DNA from: Alkalimonas mucilaginosa
Lineage (GTDB): Bacteria; Pseudomonadota; Gammaproteobacteria; Enterobacterales; Alteromonadaceae
DNA: 64,000 nucleotides
Assembly: GCF_036327005.1 (NCBI RefSeq)
Contig: NZ_JAUGZK010000014.1
Span: 1 to 64,000 of the forward strand
Reading direction: 5' to 3'
The position numbers were made by a program, and so were the translations under genes. Positions 6,841-14,273 of this stretch are shown piece by piece (the first letter of the stretch is position 1; each line of letters begins with the position of its first letter). The notes under the pieces are model-generated. The model had not been told where the DNA came from, searched no databases, and saw only the letters and a list, made by a program, of their open reading frames with translations.

Positions 6841-7257
6841 TTACTCATGCGCGATCCAAAACCCAACACCATAAACAAGGGCAGTGCCTAATGCATACCA
6901 ATAGTTTTCTGTAAGAAATCCAGTAACCGCAACAATAGAACCGAAATTGAAAAAAACAGAACTCCATTCTTGAAGCGCGAGATTTTGAAAATAACGGGTT
7001 CTTTCAAGTTCGTCCGGGGTGTTCAATTTACGAAAAGCAAAACAGAGCAATCCATATAAAGTAAAACCAGACAATATTAGCAGTATAAATTGTTTGGTTT
7101 CTATTAAATTCTCCAATTCCGGGAACGTGGGCTTTTGGTCAAGAATGAAATCAACTTTTGCCCAATTGATAACTAAAATGACTATTCCAAAGCTCATCCA
7201 AAAAGCAAAGTTTATAAAAATTTTGTAGCCAAGAGACTTATTATGTGAAATTTCCAA
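6841..7257 (-). CDS. Cassette 2: four-helix membrane protein of unknown function
   Basis: The protein is 138 residues. Hydrophobic segments lie near 10-32 (KIFINFAFWMSFGIVILVINW), 55-75 (FILLILSGFTLYGLLCFAF), 95-115 (WSSVFFNFGSIVAVTGFL) and 120-135 (WYALGTALVYGVGFWIA). A charged loop rich in Glu/Arg (RKLNTPDELERTRYFQN) lies between the second and third. It is probably an inner-membrane protein; no family is recognised. The stop codon lies at the attC boundary, and the start ATG is at 7255-7257. Its role cannot be read from neighbours, because cassette order is not functional order. Confidence 0.72.
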   Translation of the reverse strand: MEISHNKSLGYKIFINFAFWMSFGIVILVINWAKVDFILDQKPTFPELENLIETKQFILLILSGFTLYGLLCFAFRKLNTPDELERTRYFQNLALQEWSSVFFNFGSIVAVTGFLTENYWYALGTALVYGVGFWIAHE

Positions 7258-7271
7258 TTTACTTTCCTAGT

Positions 7272-7328
7272 AACTCTAACGCTCAAAGCAGCTGCGCGGT
7301 TCGCGTCGGCTGCCTTTGTTTGTTAAGT
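7272..7328 (-). other. Short attC site of the attI-proximal cassette
   Basis: About 55 bp with cores CTCTAACGC (7274-7282) and TTTGTTAAGT (7319-7328). The arms GCAGC(TGCGCGG)/(CGTCG)GCTGC pair around 7288-7311. The stop of the gene at 7323-7664 falls inside the core. Confidence 0.82.
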
Positions 7329-7664
7329 GTTTTTGTATAACCTTGACCATGAATTCCAATCGTCCTCGTTCCGTAAATACACTAACAAAGATAGATGCTC
7401 CATTTCTTCAGGATACGGAACGGCTAACATTTCTTCCTTATAACTCCGATGATTTTTGGAGTAATTTGAGAGCAGATTAGTCAGCACAACGCTCGCAACT
7501 TCTTTAGCATCATCGCTTGGATTTCCATCGAAAATAAAGCGTGCAACCAAATCTTCACCATCAGGAGATAGCTCGAAAGAGACTGCCCTAAATGATGGTA
7601 CCACCTCACCAAGCAGCGCACTTTGGGCGTGTAGCATTAACTTTATTTCGTGCTCTGTTCTCAT
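7323..7664 (-). CDS. Cassette 1 (newest position): small soluble hypothetical protein
   Basis: The ATG at 7662-7664 gives 113 residues; a GTG two codons earlier (7668-7670) is the alternative. The sequence AQSALLGEVVPSFRAVSFEL... followed by RFIFDGNPSDDAKEVASVV and PYPEEMEHLSLLVYLRNE resembles a widespread group of small uncharacterised soluble alpha/beta proteins found beside toxins and in integrons. I cannot name the family with certainty, and an immunity-like role is only a possibility. The start codon lies about 10 nt downstream of the attI crossover, so its 5' leader and ribosome loading depend on attI sequence. This position gives the strongest expression from the integron promoter. Confidence 0.7.
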   Translation of the reverse strand: MRTEHEIKLMLHAQSALLGEVVPSFRAVSFELSPDGEDLVARFIFDGNPSDDAKEVASVVLTNLLSNYSKNHRSYKEEMLAVPYPEEMEHLSLLVYLRNEDDWNSWSRLYKNT

Positions 7665-7668
7665 AAAC

Positions 7669-7740
7669 ACTTAACAGCTTAATAGTTTGGAAAATCCCTT
7701 CTTTCCCCGCGGGATTTTCCCTTCTATCTTTTTTCGATTT
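7669..7740 (-). other. attI recombination site region
   Basis: The core GTTAAGT (minus strand, 7675 to 7669) is the junction between the integrase-proximal segment and the first cassette, matching the GTTRRRY crossover consensus. The adjoining 60 bp contain a perfect 10-bp inverted repeat (GGAAAATCCC at 7689-7698 and GGGATTTTCC at 7711-7720). The outer limit is approximate, since attI length differs between integron classes. Confidence 0.65.
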
Positions 7741-7744
7741 CATC

Positions 7745-7773
7745 AATCTAGCGAACTACCTGCGCTAAATCAA
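7745..7773 (-). promoter_or_regulatory. Candidate cassette promoter (Pc)
   Basis: On the minus strand TTGATT (7768-7773) and TAGATT (7745-7750) are separated by exactly 17 nt, pointing into the cassette array about 75 bp before the attI crossover. Location and spacing are as expected for Pc. It matches sigma-70 well enough to be of intermediate strength. Confidence 0.55.
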
Positions 7774-7783
7774 CAACTTCATA

Positions 7784-7803
7784 ACGAAGATGTAAATCTT
7801 CGT
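7784..7803. other. Perfect 20-bp palindromic hairpin upstream of the integrase
   Basis: ACGAAGAT, a GTAA loop and ATCTTCGT form a perfect 8-bp stem between Pc and the integrase promoter. No T-tract follows on either strand in the correct direction, so a terminator is unlikely. An operator or an RNA hairpin in the divergent leader is possible. A second, smaller hairpin GCAGGG-ATTTC-CCCTGC lies at 7811-7827. Confidence 0.5.
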
Positions 7804-7835
7804 GCAAAAAAGCAGGGATTTCCCCTGCAAGTGAC

Positions 7836-7876
7836 TTGCTAACAATAAATTCACCAACTACTGTTTATTTATACAC
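7836..7876 (+). promoter_or_regulatory. Integrase promoter with LexA box
   Basis: A near-consensus LexA site, CTGTTTATTTATACAC (7861-7876), flanked by TA on its left, differs from CTGT-N8-ACAG only at the last base. It lies 23 nt upstream of the integrase ATG. A weak promoter TTGCTA (7836-7841), 17 nt, TACTGT (7859-7864) overlaps it. SOS control of integron integrases through a LexA box at this position is established for class 1 and Vibrio integrons, so the same control is inferred here. Confidence 0.65.
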
Positions 7877-7898
7877 ACCCATTTATGAGGTTCGTGCA

Positions 7899-8864
7899 AT
7901 GGCTTCACCATTTCTTGATCACGTAGCAGAGTTTATGACGGTTCGTCGTTATGCCAGGCGAACGGTGGATACTTATATCTATTGGATCCGCTTCTACATT
8001 CTGTTTAGTAAAAAGCAGCACCCTGCCAAGCTGGGTGATGCTGATGTCGAGCTGTTTTTAAACTATTTAGCCAATCAGCGCCATGTAGCGCCACGTACAC
8101 AGGCAACCGCTTTAAATGCACTTAGTTTTTTGTACAGCAAGGTGCTGCAAAAGCCGCTGTCCCTCAACCTGGAGTTTAACCGCTCTCAGGTGAGCCCTAA
8201 GCTTCCGGTGGTGCTAACCCGGCCTGAGGTTGCTGCACTTTTACGGCTGATCGACCCAAAGTACAAGTTAATTGCGCAACTGATGTATGGCAGCGGTTTG
8301 CGTTTAATGGAAGCTGTTCGGCTGCGGGTGCAGGACATCGATTACGATTACCTGTCGGTGATGGTGTGGCAGGGGAAAGGCAACAAAAACCGCCGGGTTA
8401 CACTTGCGCCCGAATTGGTCACAAGCCTGAAGCAACAAACTCAGCATGTGTTGCGGTATTTTCAGGCAGATCTGGCGAACCCTGACTATGCCGGTGTATG
8501 GCTTCCCTTTGCACTAGCACGCAAAAACCCGAGCGCTCCCAAGCAACTTGGCTGGCATTACTTGTTTCCGTCGATAAAACTCAGCCTGGATCCCGAGTCA
8601 AAATGCATTCGTCGGCATCATCTGGATGAATCCTGTGTACGGCGTGAAATCAAAATCGCCGCCCGCAAAGCGGAAATTCGTAAAAATGTCACCTGCCATA
8701 CCCTCCGCCATTCGTTTGCCACCCACTTGCTAGAATCCGGTGCCGATATCCGCACCGTGCAGGAACAACTGGGCCATACCGATGTACGCACCACGCAAAT
8801 TTATACCCATGTGCTTAATCATGGTGCTAGCGGTGTGAAAAGCCCGTTATCTCAGTTGCTGTAA
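7899..8864 (+). CDS. intI: Integron integrase (tyrosine recombinase)
   Basis: The 321-residue recombinase inserts and excises cassettes by attI x attC and attC x attC recombination. The start ATG at 7899 has TGAGG 9 nt upstream; an earlier TTG-started frame is rejected. An N-terminal SAM-like domain (residues 5-90) precedes the catalytic domain. Catalytic residues are visible: Arg135 (GSGLRLMEAVRLR), His267 and Arg270 (CHTLRHSFATHLL), His293 (LGHTDVRTTQ) and Tyr302 (IYTHV). The IntI-specific extra segment that recognises the extruded attC bases is present at about 205-235 (ALARKNPSAPKQLGWHYLFPS), which separates it from XerC/D. It appears intact. Divergent orientation to the cassettes is standard. 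Confidence 0.96.
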   Translation: MASPFLDHVAEFMTVRRYARRTVDTYIYWIRFYILFSKKQHPAKLGDADVELFLNYLANQRHVAPRTQATALNALSFLYSKVLQKPLSLNLEFNRSQVSPKLPVVLTRPEVAALLRLIDPKYKLIAQLMYGSGLRLMEAVRLRVQDIDYDYLSVMVWQGKGNKNRRVTLAPELVTSLKQQTQHVLRYFQADLANPDYAGVWLPFALARKNPSAPKQLGWHYLFPSIKLSLDPESKCIRRHHLDESCVRREIKIAARKAEIRKNVTCHTLRHSFATHLLESGADIRTVQEQLGHTDVRTTQIYTHVLNHGASGVKSPLSQLL

Positions 8865-8867
8865 TTA

Positions 8868-8889
8868 AAAAAGGCGCCAAAGCGCCTTT
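8868..8889. terminator. Bidirectional terminator between intI and prpF
   Basis: The stem AAAGGCGC/GCGCCTTT with a CAAA loop is preceded by an A-run and followed by a short T-run. It lies between two convergent genes, so it can end both transcripts. It also marks the chromosomal boundary of the integron. Confidence 0.7.
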
Positions 8890-8909
8890 AGTGATGTGAA
8901 TGCCCAGCG

Positions 8910-10088
8910 TTAAAAACAATCCCCAGGCACCCGCACCCAGCCTTCCATCAGCACCCTGGCGCTGCGGCTCATGCTGGCTTTGGTGACGACCCAGTCACCG
9001 TTTTGCTGCTCGGCCGCGGCCCCTACCCTAAGCGTCCCGGAGGGATGGCCAAAGCGCACTGCATCCAGCTTGCCGCTCCCGGCGGCCAGGTTGACCAAAG
9101 TGCCTGGGATCGCAGCAGCAGTGCCAATAGCGACTGCTGCGGTGCCCATCATGGCGTGGTGCAGTTTACCCATCGAAAGCGCCCGTACCAGCAAGTCGAT
9201 ATCTGCAGCTGCTACCGCCTTGCCACTGGATGCGCTGTAACTTTTTGGCGGGGCAACAAAGGCAATTTTCGGCGTATGCTGCCGGCTGGCGGCTTCGGCT
9301 ATATCGCTGATAAGGCCCATCTGCAATGCGCCATAGGCCCGAATGGTTTCAAAGCGCTGTAACATTTCAGCGCTGCCATTAATGGCATCTTGCAGCTCGG
9401 TGCCATCAAAGCCCAGGTCGGCGGCATTTAAAAAGATGGTCGGGATGCCGGCATTGATAAAGGTCGCCGGGAAACTGCCTACCCCGGGCACTTCCAGCGT
9501 ATCGACCAGATTGCCGGTTGGGAAAATGGCGCCGGTGGCATCGGCCGGATCCATAAAGTCGATCACTACTTCTGCCGCCGGAAAAGTCACGCCATCGAGT
9601 TCAAAGTCGCCGGTTTCCTGCACTTCGCCGTTGGTGATTGGCACATGGGCAATAATGGTTTTGCCAATATTGGCCTGCCAAATCCGCACCGTGCAAATAC
9701 CGTTTTGCGGAATATGGCTGGTATCCACCAAACCATTGCTGATGGCAAAGGAGCCAACCGCTGCCGTTAAGTTGCCGCAGTTGCCACTCCAGTCGACAAA
9801 GGCCTTGTCGATGGCGACCTGACCAAACAGATAATCGACATCGTGCTCCGGCTGGCTGCTTTTGCTTAAAATCACCGTTTTGCTGGTACTGGAGGTCGCC
9901 CCGCCCATGCCATCGGTGTGTTTGCCGTACGGGTCCGGGCTGCCAATCACCCGCTGCAGCAGTGCATCCCGCGCCGGGCCAGGCACCCTCGCCTGCTCTG
10001 GCAAATCGTCCAGCTTAAAAAAGACCCCTTTCGAGGTTCCGCCACGCATATAGGTGGCTGGAATTTTAATTTGTGGCGCTGTCATCAT
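8910..10088 (-). CDS. prpF: PrpF, aconitate isomerase accessory protein of the 2-methylcitrate cycle
   Basis: The 392-residue protein of the PrpF family has a double diaminopimelate-epimerase-like fold and isomerises 2-methylaconitate so that aconitase can complete the methylcitrate to methylisocitrate conversion begun by AcnD. Family hallmarks are the start PATYMRGGTSKGVFF, GSPDPYGKHTDGMGGATSSTSK, and VDWSGNCGNL(TAAVG), which contains the conserved active-site Cys. Length is normal for the family. The start is one of two adjacent ATGs (10086-10088 or 10083-10085). It is the last gene of the leftward prp operon, separated from acnD by 167 nt that hold a large hairpin. The convergent neighbour is the integron integrase. 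Confidence 0.95.
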   Translation of the reverse strand: MMTAPQIKIPATYMRGGTSKGVFFKLDDLPEQARVPGPARDALLQRVIGSPDPYGKHTDGMGGATSSTSKTVILSKSSQPEHDVDYLFGQVAIDKAFVDWSGNCGNLTAAVGSFAISNGLVDTSHIPQNGICTVRIWQANIGKTIIAHVPITNGEVQETGDFELDGVTFPAAEVVIDFMDPADATGAIFPTGNLVDTLEVPGVGSFPATFINAGIPTIFLNAADLGFDGTELQDAINGSAEMLQRFETIRAYGALQMGLISDIAEAASRQHTPKIAFVAPPKSYSASSGKAVAAADIDLLVRALSMGKLHHAMMGTAAVAIGTAAAIPGTLVNLAAGSGKLDAVRFGHPSGTLRVGAAAEQQNGDWVVTKASMSRSARVLMEGWVRVPGDCF

Positions 10089-10132
10089 TTGTACTCACAG
10101 TTGATCTAACGAAACACTGGACTGTTCACGTA

Positions 10133-10227
10133 GGTTGGAATGCCATGAAAAGTCGACACAGAATGTCTGAAGGAGCGCGCCAGCAGCGACTGAGTTGCTG
10201 TGGCGAGCTTTTCGTGGCATTGCAACC
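10133..10227 (-). other. Large structured element in the acnD-prpF gap
   Basis: Two 20-nt arms (10133-10152 and 10208-10227) pair with one mismatch and one G-T wobble, enclosing a loop of 55 nt that can fold again. The arms carry AATGCCA/TGGCATT and GAAAAG/CTTTTC. The loop shares conserved sequence (ATGTCTGA, GAGCGC, GAGTTGCT-TGGCGAGC) with the element at 14161-14260, while the arms are unrelated. It lies within the prp transcript. Confidence 0.65.
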
Positions 10228-10255
10228 GGAGCTAAAACAAGGCCCCGGTATACTA

Positions 10256-12850
10256 TTACGCAGATCCTTCCAAAAAGTCCTTAGCAAAACGCTGCAACAC
10301 CCCACCGGCCTCGTAAATCGACACTTCTTCAGCGGTATCCAACCGGCAACGCACCGGTACGTCAACCCTGTCGCCATTGGCGCGATGGATTACCAGCGTT
10401 AGCGTAGCCCCTGGCGTGCGCTCTCCGCGCACATCAAAGGTCTCGGTGCCGTCGATGTGCAGGGTTTTGCGGGTCGTGCCTGGCTCAAACTCCAGCGGCA
10501 GCACGCCCATCCCAATCAAATTGGTGCGGTGAATGCGCTCAAAGCCTTCTGCGGCAATGGCTTCCACCCCGGCCAACCGCACGCCTTTGGCGGCCCAGTC
10601 ACGCGATGAACCTTGGCCGTAATCGGCACCGGCAATGATGATCAGCGGCTGCTTACGCTCCATGTAGGTTTCAATGGCTTCCCACATCCGGGTGACTTTG
10701 CCTTCGGGTTCAATCCGTGCCAGTGAGCCTTGCTTCACCTTGCCGTCTTCCACCACCATTTCGTTAAACAGCTTGGGATTGGCAAAGGTCGCGCGCTGGG
10801 CGGTCAGGTGATCGCCGCGGTGGGTGGCGTAAGAGTTAAAGTCCTCCTCCGGCACCCCCATCTTGGCCAGGTACTCACCAGCAGCGCTGTCGAGCATAAT
10901 GGCGTTCGAGGGCGATAAGTGATCGGTGGTGATGTTATCGCCCAGCACTGCCAAAGGCCGCATGCCGGATAAGCTGCGCTCACCTGCCAAGGCCCCTTCC
11001 CAATACGGTGGACGGCGAATGTAGGTGCTTTGCGGCCGCCAGTCGTACAAGGGGCTGATTTGCTCGCCGTAATCGACACTTAAATCAAACATCGGCTCGT
11101 AGACTTTACGGAACTGCTCGGGTTTGACCGCCGCTTTGACCGCAGCATCAATCTCGGCATCGCTTGGCCAGATATCTTTTAACGTCACCGGCTTGCCTTC
11201 GCTGTCATGGCCCAGCACGTCTTTTTCGATATCAAACCGAATGGTGCCGGCAATGGCGTAAGCCACTACCAAAGGCGGTGATGCCAAAAACGCCTGCTTG
11301 GCGTAAGGGTGAATCCGGCCATCGAAGTTACGGTTGCCCGACAGCACAGCGGTGGCATACAGATCGCGCTCTATTACTTCTTGCTGGATCACCGGGTCTA
11401 AAGCGCCACTCATGCCGTTGCAGGTGGTGCAGGCAAAGCCAACAATGCCAAAGCCCTGCTGCTCCAGCTCGGGCAGCAAGCCGGCTTCTTCTAAGTACAG
11501 CTGCACCGCTTTGGAGCCAGGAGCCAGTGAGGTTTTAACCCAGGGCTTGCGGCTTAAGCCTTTTTGGTTGGCATTGCGGGCCAGCAAGCCGGCGGCAATC
11601 ACATTGCGCGGGTTGCTGGTGTTGGTGCAGCTGGTAATGGCGGCAATAATCACAGCGCCATCCGGCATCTTGCCTTCTTCCAGCTGATAGCTAGCTGCAA
11701 TGCCACGCGCTGCCAGATCACTGGTGTTCAAACGGGCATGCGGGTTGGATGGCCCGGCCATGGTGCGGCCGACACTGGATAAATCAAAGCGCAGCACCCG
11801 CTCGTACTGAGCGGTTTTTAAACTGTCCGACCAAAGGCCTGTGGCTTTGGCGTAGGTTTCAACCAGCTTGACCTGCTCCGGCTCACGGCCGGTCAGCATC
11901 AGGTAATCCAGCGTTTGCTGATCGATGGAGAACATCGCCGCGGTAGCGCCGTACTCCGGCGTCATATTGGAAATGGTAGCCCTGTCGCCCAGACTGAGGC
12001 TGTCGGCACCTTCGCCAAAGAACTCCAGATAGCTGGAGACCACTTTTTCTTTGCGCAAAAACTCGGTCAGTGCCAGCACTAAATCGGTTGCCATCACGCC
12101 AGGCTGGGCTTTACCCACCAGCTCGACGCCAATGATATCCGGCAGCCGCATCCAGGAGGCCCGGCCCAGCATCACGCTTTCGGCTTCCAGACCACCCACA
12201 CCAATGGCAATGACGCCAAGCGCATCGACATGAGGAGTATGGCTGTCGGTACCGACCAGCGTATCCGGGAAAGCCACGCCATCTTTGGCATGCACCACAG
12301 GGGACATCCGCTCCAGATTGATCTGGTGCATAATGCCGTTGCCTGGCGGAATTACATCAACATTCTTAAAGGCTTTTTTGGTCCAATTGATAAAGTGGAA
12401 GCGATCGTCGTTGCGCCGATCTTCAATGGCGCGGTTTTTGGCAAAAGCGTCTTTATCAAAACCGGCGTGCTCGACGGCCAGTGAGTGATCGACAATCAAC
12501 TGGGTTGGCACCACAGGGTTTACTTTGGCCGGATCGCCGCCTTGCTCGGCAATGGCATCGCGCAGGCCGGCCAAATCGACCAGCGCAGTCTGACCTAAAA
12601 TATCGTGGCAGACCACCCGGGCCGGAAACCAGGGGAAGTCCAGCTCTTTTTTCCGTTCAATCAACTGGCGCAGTGCATCGGTCAGCATAGCCGGATCGCA
12701 GCGGCGCACCAGGTTTTCAGCCAACACCCGCGAGGTGTATGGCAGGGTATCGTAGGCACCGGGTTGAATGGCTTCAACCGCCGCGCGGGCGTCGAAGTAG
12801 TCCAGTTGGGTGCCTGGCAGTGGTTTACGGTAATTGGTATTCATCAGCAT
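10256..12850 (-). CDS. acnD: AcnD, Fe/S-dependent 2-methylcitrate dehydratase
   Basis: The 864-residue aconitase-superfamily enzyme replaces PrpD in many gammaproteobacteria. It dehydrates 2-methylcitrate to 2-methylaconitate and needs PrpF for the cycle to continue. The N-terminus YRKPLPGTQLDYFDARAAV is characteristic of AcnD. The [4Fe-4S] ligands are seen in SCTNTSNPRNV and GFACTTCNGMSG, and the swivel domain carries YGQGSSRDWAAKG near residue 757. The start is ATG 12848-12850 or, as in most family members (MNTNYRKPL), ATG 12842-12844. It is preceded by a 98-nt gap with a hairpin after prpC and followed by prpF. Nothing suggests damage. Confidence 0.96.
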   Translation of the reverse strand: MLMNTNYRKPLPGTQLDYFDARAAVEAIQPGAYDTLPYTSRVLAENLVRRCDPAMLTDALRQLIERKKELDFPWFPARVVCHDILGQTALVDLAGLRDAIAEQGGDPAKVNPVVPTQLIVDHSLAVEHAGFDKDAFAKNRAIEDRRNDDRFHFINWTKKAFKNVDVIPPGNGIMHQINLERMSPVVHAKDGVAFPDTLVGTDSHTPHVDALGVIAIGVGGLEAESVMLGRASWMRLPDIIGVELVGKAQPGVMATDLVLALTEFLRKEKVVSSYLEFFGEGADSLSLGDRATISNMTPEYGATAAMFSIDQQTLDYLMLTGREPEQVKLVETYAKATGLWSDSLKTAQYERVLRFDLSSVGRTMAGPSNPHARLNTSDLAARGIAASYQLEEGKMPDGAVIIAAITSCTNTSNPRNVIAAGLLARNANQKGLSRKPWVKTSLAPGSKAVQLYLEEAGLLPELEQQGFGIVGFACTTCNGMSGALDPVIQQEVIERDLYATAVLSGNRNFDGRIHPYAKQAFLASPPLVVAYAIAGTIRFDIEKDVLGHDSEGKPVTLKDIWPSDAEIDAAVKAAVKPEQFRKVYEPMFDLSVDYGEQISPLYDWRPQSTYIRRPPYWEGALAGERSLSGMRPLAVLGDNITTDHLSPSNAIMLDSAAGEYLAKMGVPEEDFNSYATHRGDHLTAQRATFANPKLFNEMVVEDGKVKQGSLARIEPEGKVTRMWEAIETYMERKQPLIIIAGADYGQGSSRDWAAKGVRLAGVEAIAAEGFERIHRTNLIGMGVLPLEFEPGTTRKTLHIDGTETFDVRGERTPGATLTLVIHRANGDRVDVPVRCRLDTAEEVSIYEAGGVLQRFAKDFLEGSA

Positions 12851-12877
12851 GCCCGGTCGTAGTGGGTGAAAATCAGC

Positions 12878-12919
12878 CAGCGAAGGGGCTGTCCTTGTCC
12901 TCGTCCTTCCCCTTCGCTG
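12878..12919 (-). other. Hairpin in the prpC-acnD gap
   Basis: CAGCGAAGGGG (12878-12888) and CCCCTTCGCTG (12909-12919) are perfectly complementary over 11 bp, with a 20-nt loop. On the transcribed strand only a short U-containing stretch follows (GCTGATTTTC), so it may be a leaky terminator or an mRNA-stability structure inside the operon. Confidence 0.6.
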
Positions 12920-12948
12920 TGGTTTGCTTCGATGTTTATTTCTTAAAC

Positions 12949-14073
12949 TTAACGCTCAGCAATCGGCGGTACCGGCCGTGGTGCTGGGCCGGTGTAATCG
13001 GCGCTTGGGCGAATAATACGGTTGTTGGCACGCTGCTCTTTCACATGCGCTGTCCAGCCGGTGACCCGTGACATCACAAAAATCGGCGTAAACAGCTTGG
13101 TCGGAATGCCCATAAAATGGTAAGCCGAAGCATGGAAGAAATCGGCGTTGCAGAACAATTTCTTCTCGCGCCACATCACTTCTTCGCAGCGTACCGACAC
13201 ATCGTACAAACGGCTGTCGCCAAACTCAGCGGCCAGTTTTTCCGACCACTGCTTGATGATGGCATTGCGTGGATCTTTTTCACGGTAGACCGCATGGCCA
13301 AAGCCCATGATTTTTTCTTTGCGCTCCAGCATGCCCAGCAGGGTTTGCTCGGCTTCGTCCGGGTTTTGCATGGTTTCAATCAGCTCCATTGCCGCTTCGT
13401 TGGCACCGCCGTGCAGTGGGCCGCGCAAAGAGCCAATGGCGCCGGTGACGCAAGAATGAATGTCCGACAAGGTCGAGGCACAGACGCGGGCGGTAAAGGT
13501 CGAGGCATTGAACTCATGCTCGGCGTACAGAATTAACGAGGCATGCATCACTTTTTCGTGCAGTGGGCTTGGCTTTTTATCGTGCAACATATGCAGGAAG
13601 TGGGCGCCGATGGAGTCGTCGTCTGTGTCGGTCTCTACCCGCACGCCGTCGTGGCTGAAACGGTACCAGTACACCACGATGGCCGGGAACAACGCCAGCA
13701 TCCGCTCGATGTGCTGATCGGCCTCGCCAAAGTCCGCTTCGGTTTCCAGGTTGCCCAGCATCGAGCAGCCGGTACGCATGACATCCATCGGGTGGGCGCT
13801 GGCCGGAATGCGCTCCAGCACGTCTTTGAGTGCCTGTGGCAGCTTGCGCAGTTGCTTTAACCGCGCTTTGTACTCGGCCAGTTGGCCAGCATTTGGCAAC
13901 TCGCCATGGGCCAGCAGGTAGGCCACTTCTTCAAACTCGGCCACAGCGGCCAGCTCAGAGATATCGTAGCCGTAGTAGGTTAAACCGGAGCCGGATTGAC
14001 CGACCGTACAAAGGGCAGTTTGTCCTGCTACTTGTCCGCGCAGACCTGCGCCACCTAAAGCTTTATCGACCAT
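12949..14073 (-). CDS. prpC: 2-methylcitrate synthase
   Basis: The 374-residue citrate-synthase-family enzyme condenses propionyl-CoA with oxaloacetate. The N-terminus GGAGLRGQVAGQTALCTVGQSGSGLTYYGYDI is typical of PrpC and not of GltA. Catalytic landmarks are the His in LHGGANEAAM near 222, the His in GFGHAVYREKDPR near 262 and the Asp in FCNADFFHASAYH near 312. It lies between prpB (200 nt upstream) and acnD. The unusually large 5' gap contains a structured element related to the one before prpF. Propionyl-CoA catabolism is the pathway; whether propionyl-CoA comes from propionate, odd-chain fatty acids or branched amino acids is not shown. Confidence 0.96.
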   Translation of the reverse strand: MVDKALGGAGLRGQVAGQTALCTVGQSGSGLTYYGYDISELAAVAEFEEVAYLLAHGELPNAGQLAEYKARLKQLRKLPQALKDVLERIPASAHPMDVMRTGCSMLGNLETEADFGEADQHIERMLALFPAIVVYWYRFSHDGVRVETDTDDDSIGAHFLHMLHDKKPSPLHEKVMHASLILYAEHEFNASTFTARVCASTLSDIHSCVTGAIGSLRGPLHGGANEAAMELIETMQNPDEAEQTLLGMLERKEKIMGFGHAVYREKDPRNAIIKQWSEKLAAEFGDSRLYDVSVRCEEVMWREKKLFCNADFFHASAYHFMGIPTKLFTPIFVMSRVTGWTAHVKEQRANNRIIRPSADYTGPAPRPVPPIAER

Positions 14074-14160
14074 GATTGTTGTCCTCTTGTTCTGTTGATT
14101 TAATAAGGTTCTGCTTTTTTAGTTGCTGCACTATCTAAGCTAGCCAAGATAGCTCGACAA

Positions 14161-14260
14161 GGCCGGCTGGCAATTCTGTTGGCACAGCCAGAGGATGTCT
14201 GACTGAGCGCTCGCGCGAAGGAGTTGCTATGGCGAGCACAACAGAGATTGGCAGATGGCC
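14161..14260 (-). other. Large structured element in the prpB-prpC gap
   Basis: The arms 14161-14181 and 14239-14260 pair over about 17 positions (GGCC, CTG, CAAT, TCTGTTG with their complements) with a few internal mismatches. The loop contains ATGTCTGACTGAGCGC and GAGTTGCTATGGCGAGC, matching the loop of the element at 10133-10227, and has an inner GCTCGC/GCGAGC stem. The conserved loop on an unrelated stem indicates a repeated structured element and not chance. Confidence 0.6.
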
Positions 14261-14273
14261 AATAACCCGGCAA

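Larger units (their letters stand above)
1..8864. mobile_element. Chromosomal integron: integrase, attI and at least 12 gene cassettes
   Basis: An integron integrase gene on the plus strand (7899-8864) is divergent from a continuous series of minus-strand genes. Most are separated by imperfect palindromes that start and end with TAAC/GTTA core sites, the arrangement of attC sites. The array runs off the left edge, so its full length is unknown. The cassette genes are AT-richer and more heterogeneous than the prp and housekeeping genes to the right. There are no transposon ends, resistance genes or 3' conserved segment, so this looks like a sedentary chromosomal integron and not a mobile class 1-3 element. 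That last distinction is an inference. Confidence 0.9.

Noticed and set aside
1..8864. CRISPR array because of regularly spaced repeats
   Set aside because: The repeats are variable palindromes of 50-98 bp following coding genes, with an integron integrase at the end; spacing and content fit attC sites.
7899..8864. XerC/XerD or phage integrase
   Set aside because: The IntI-specific segment at residues 205-235 and divergent attC-bearing cassettes identify an integron integrase.
10073..10402. Plus-strand ORF across the acnD-prpF gap
   Set aside because: It overlaps the acnD end and the structured element, has no ribosome-binding site or homology, and lies opposite the operon.
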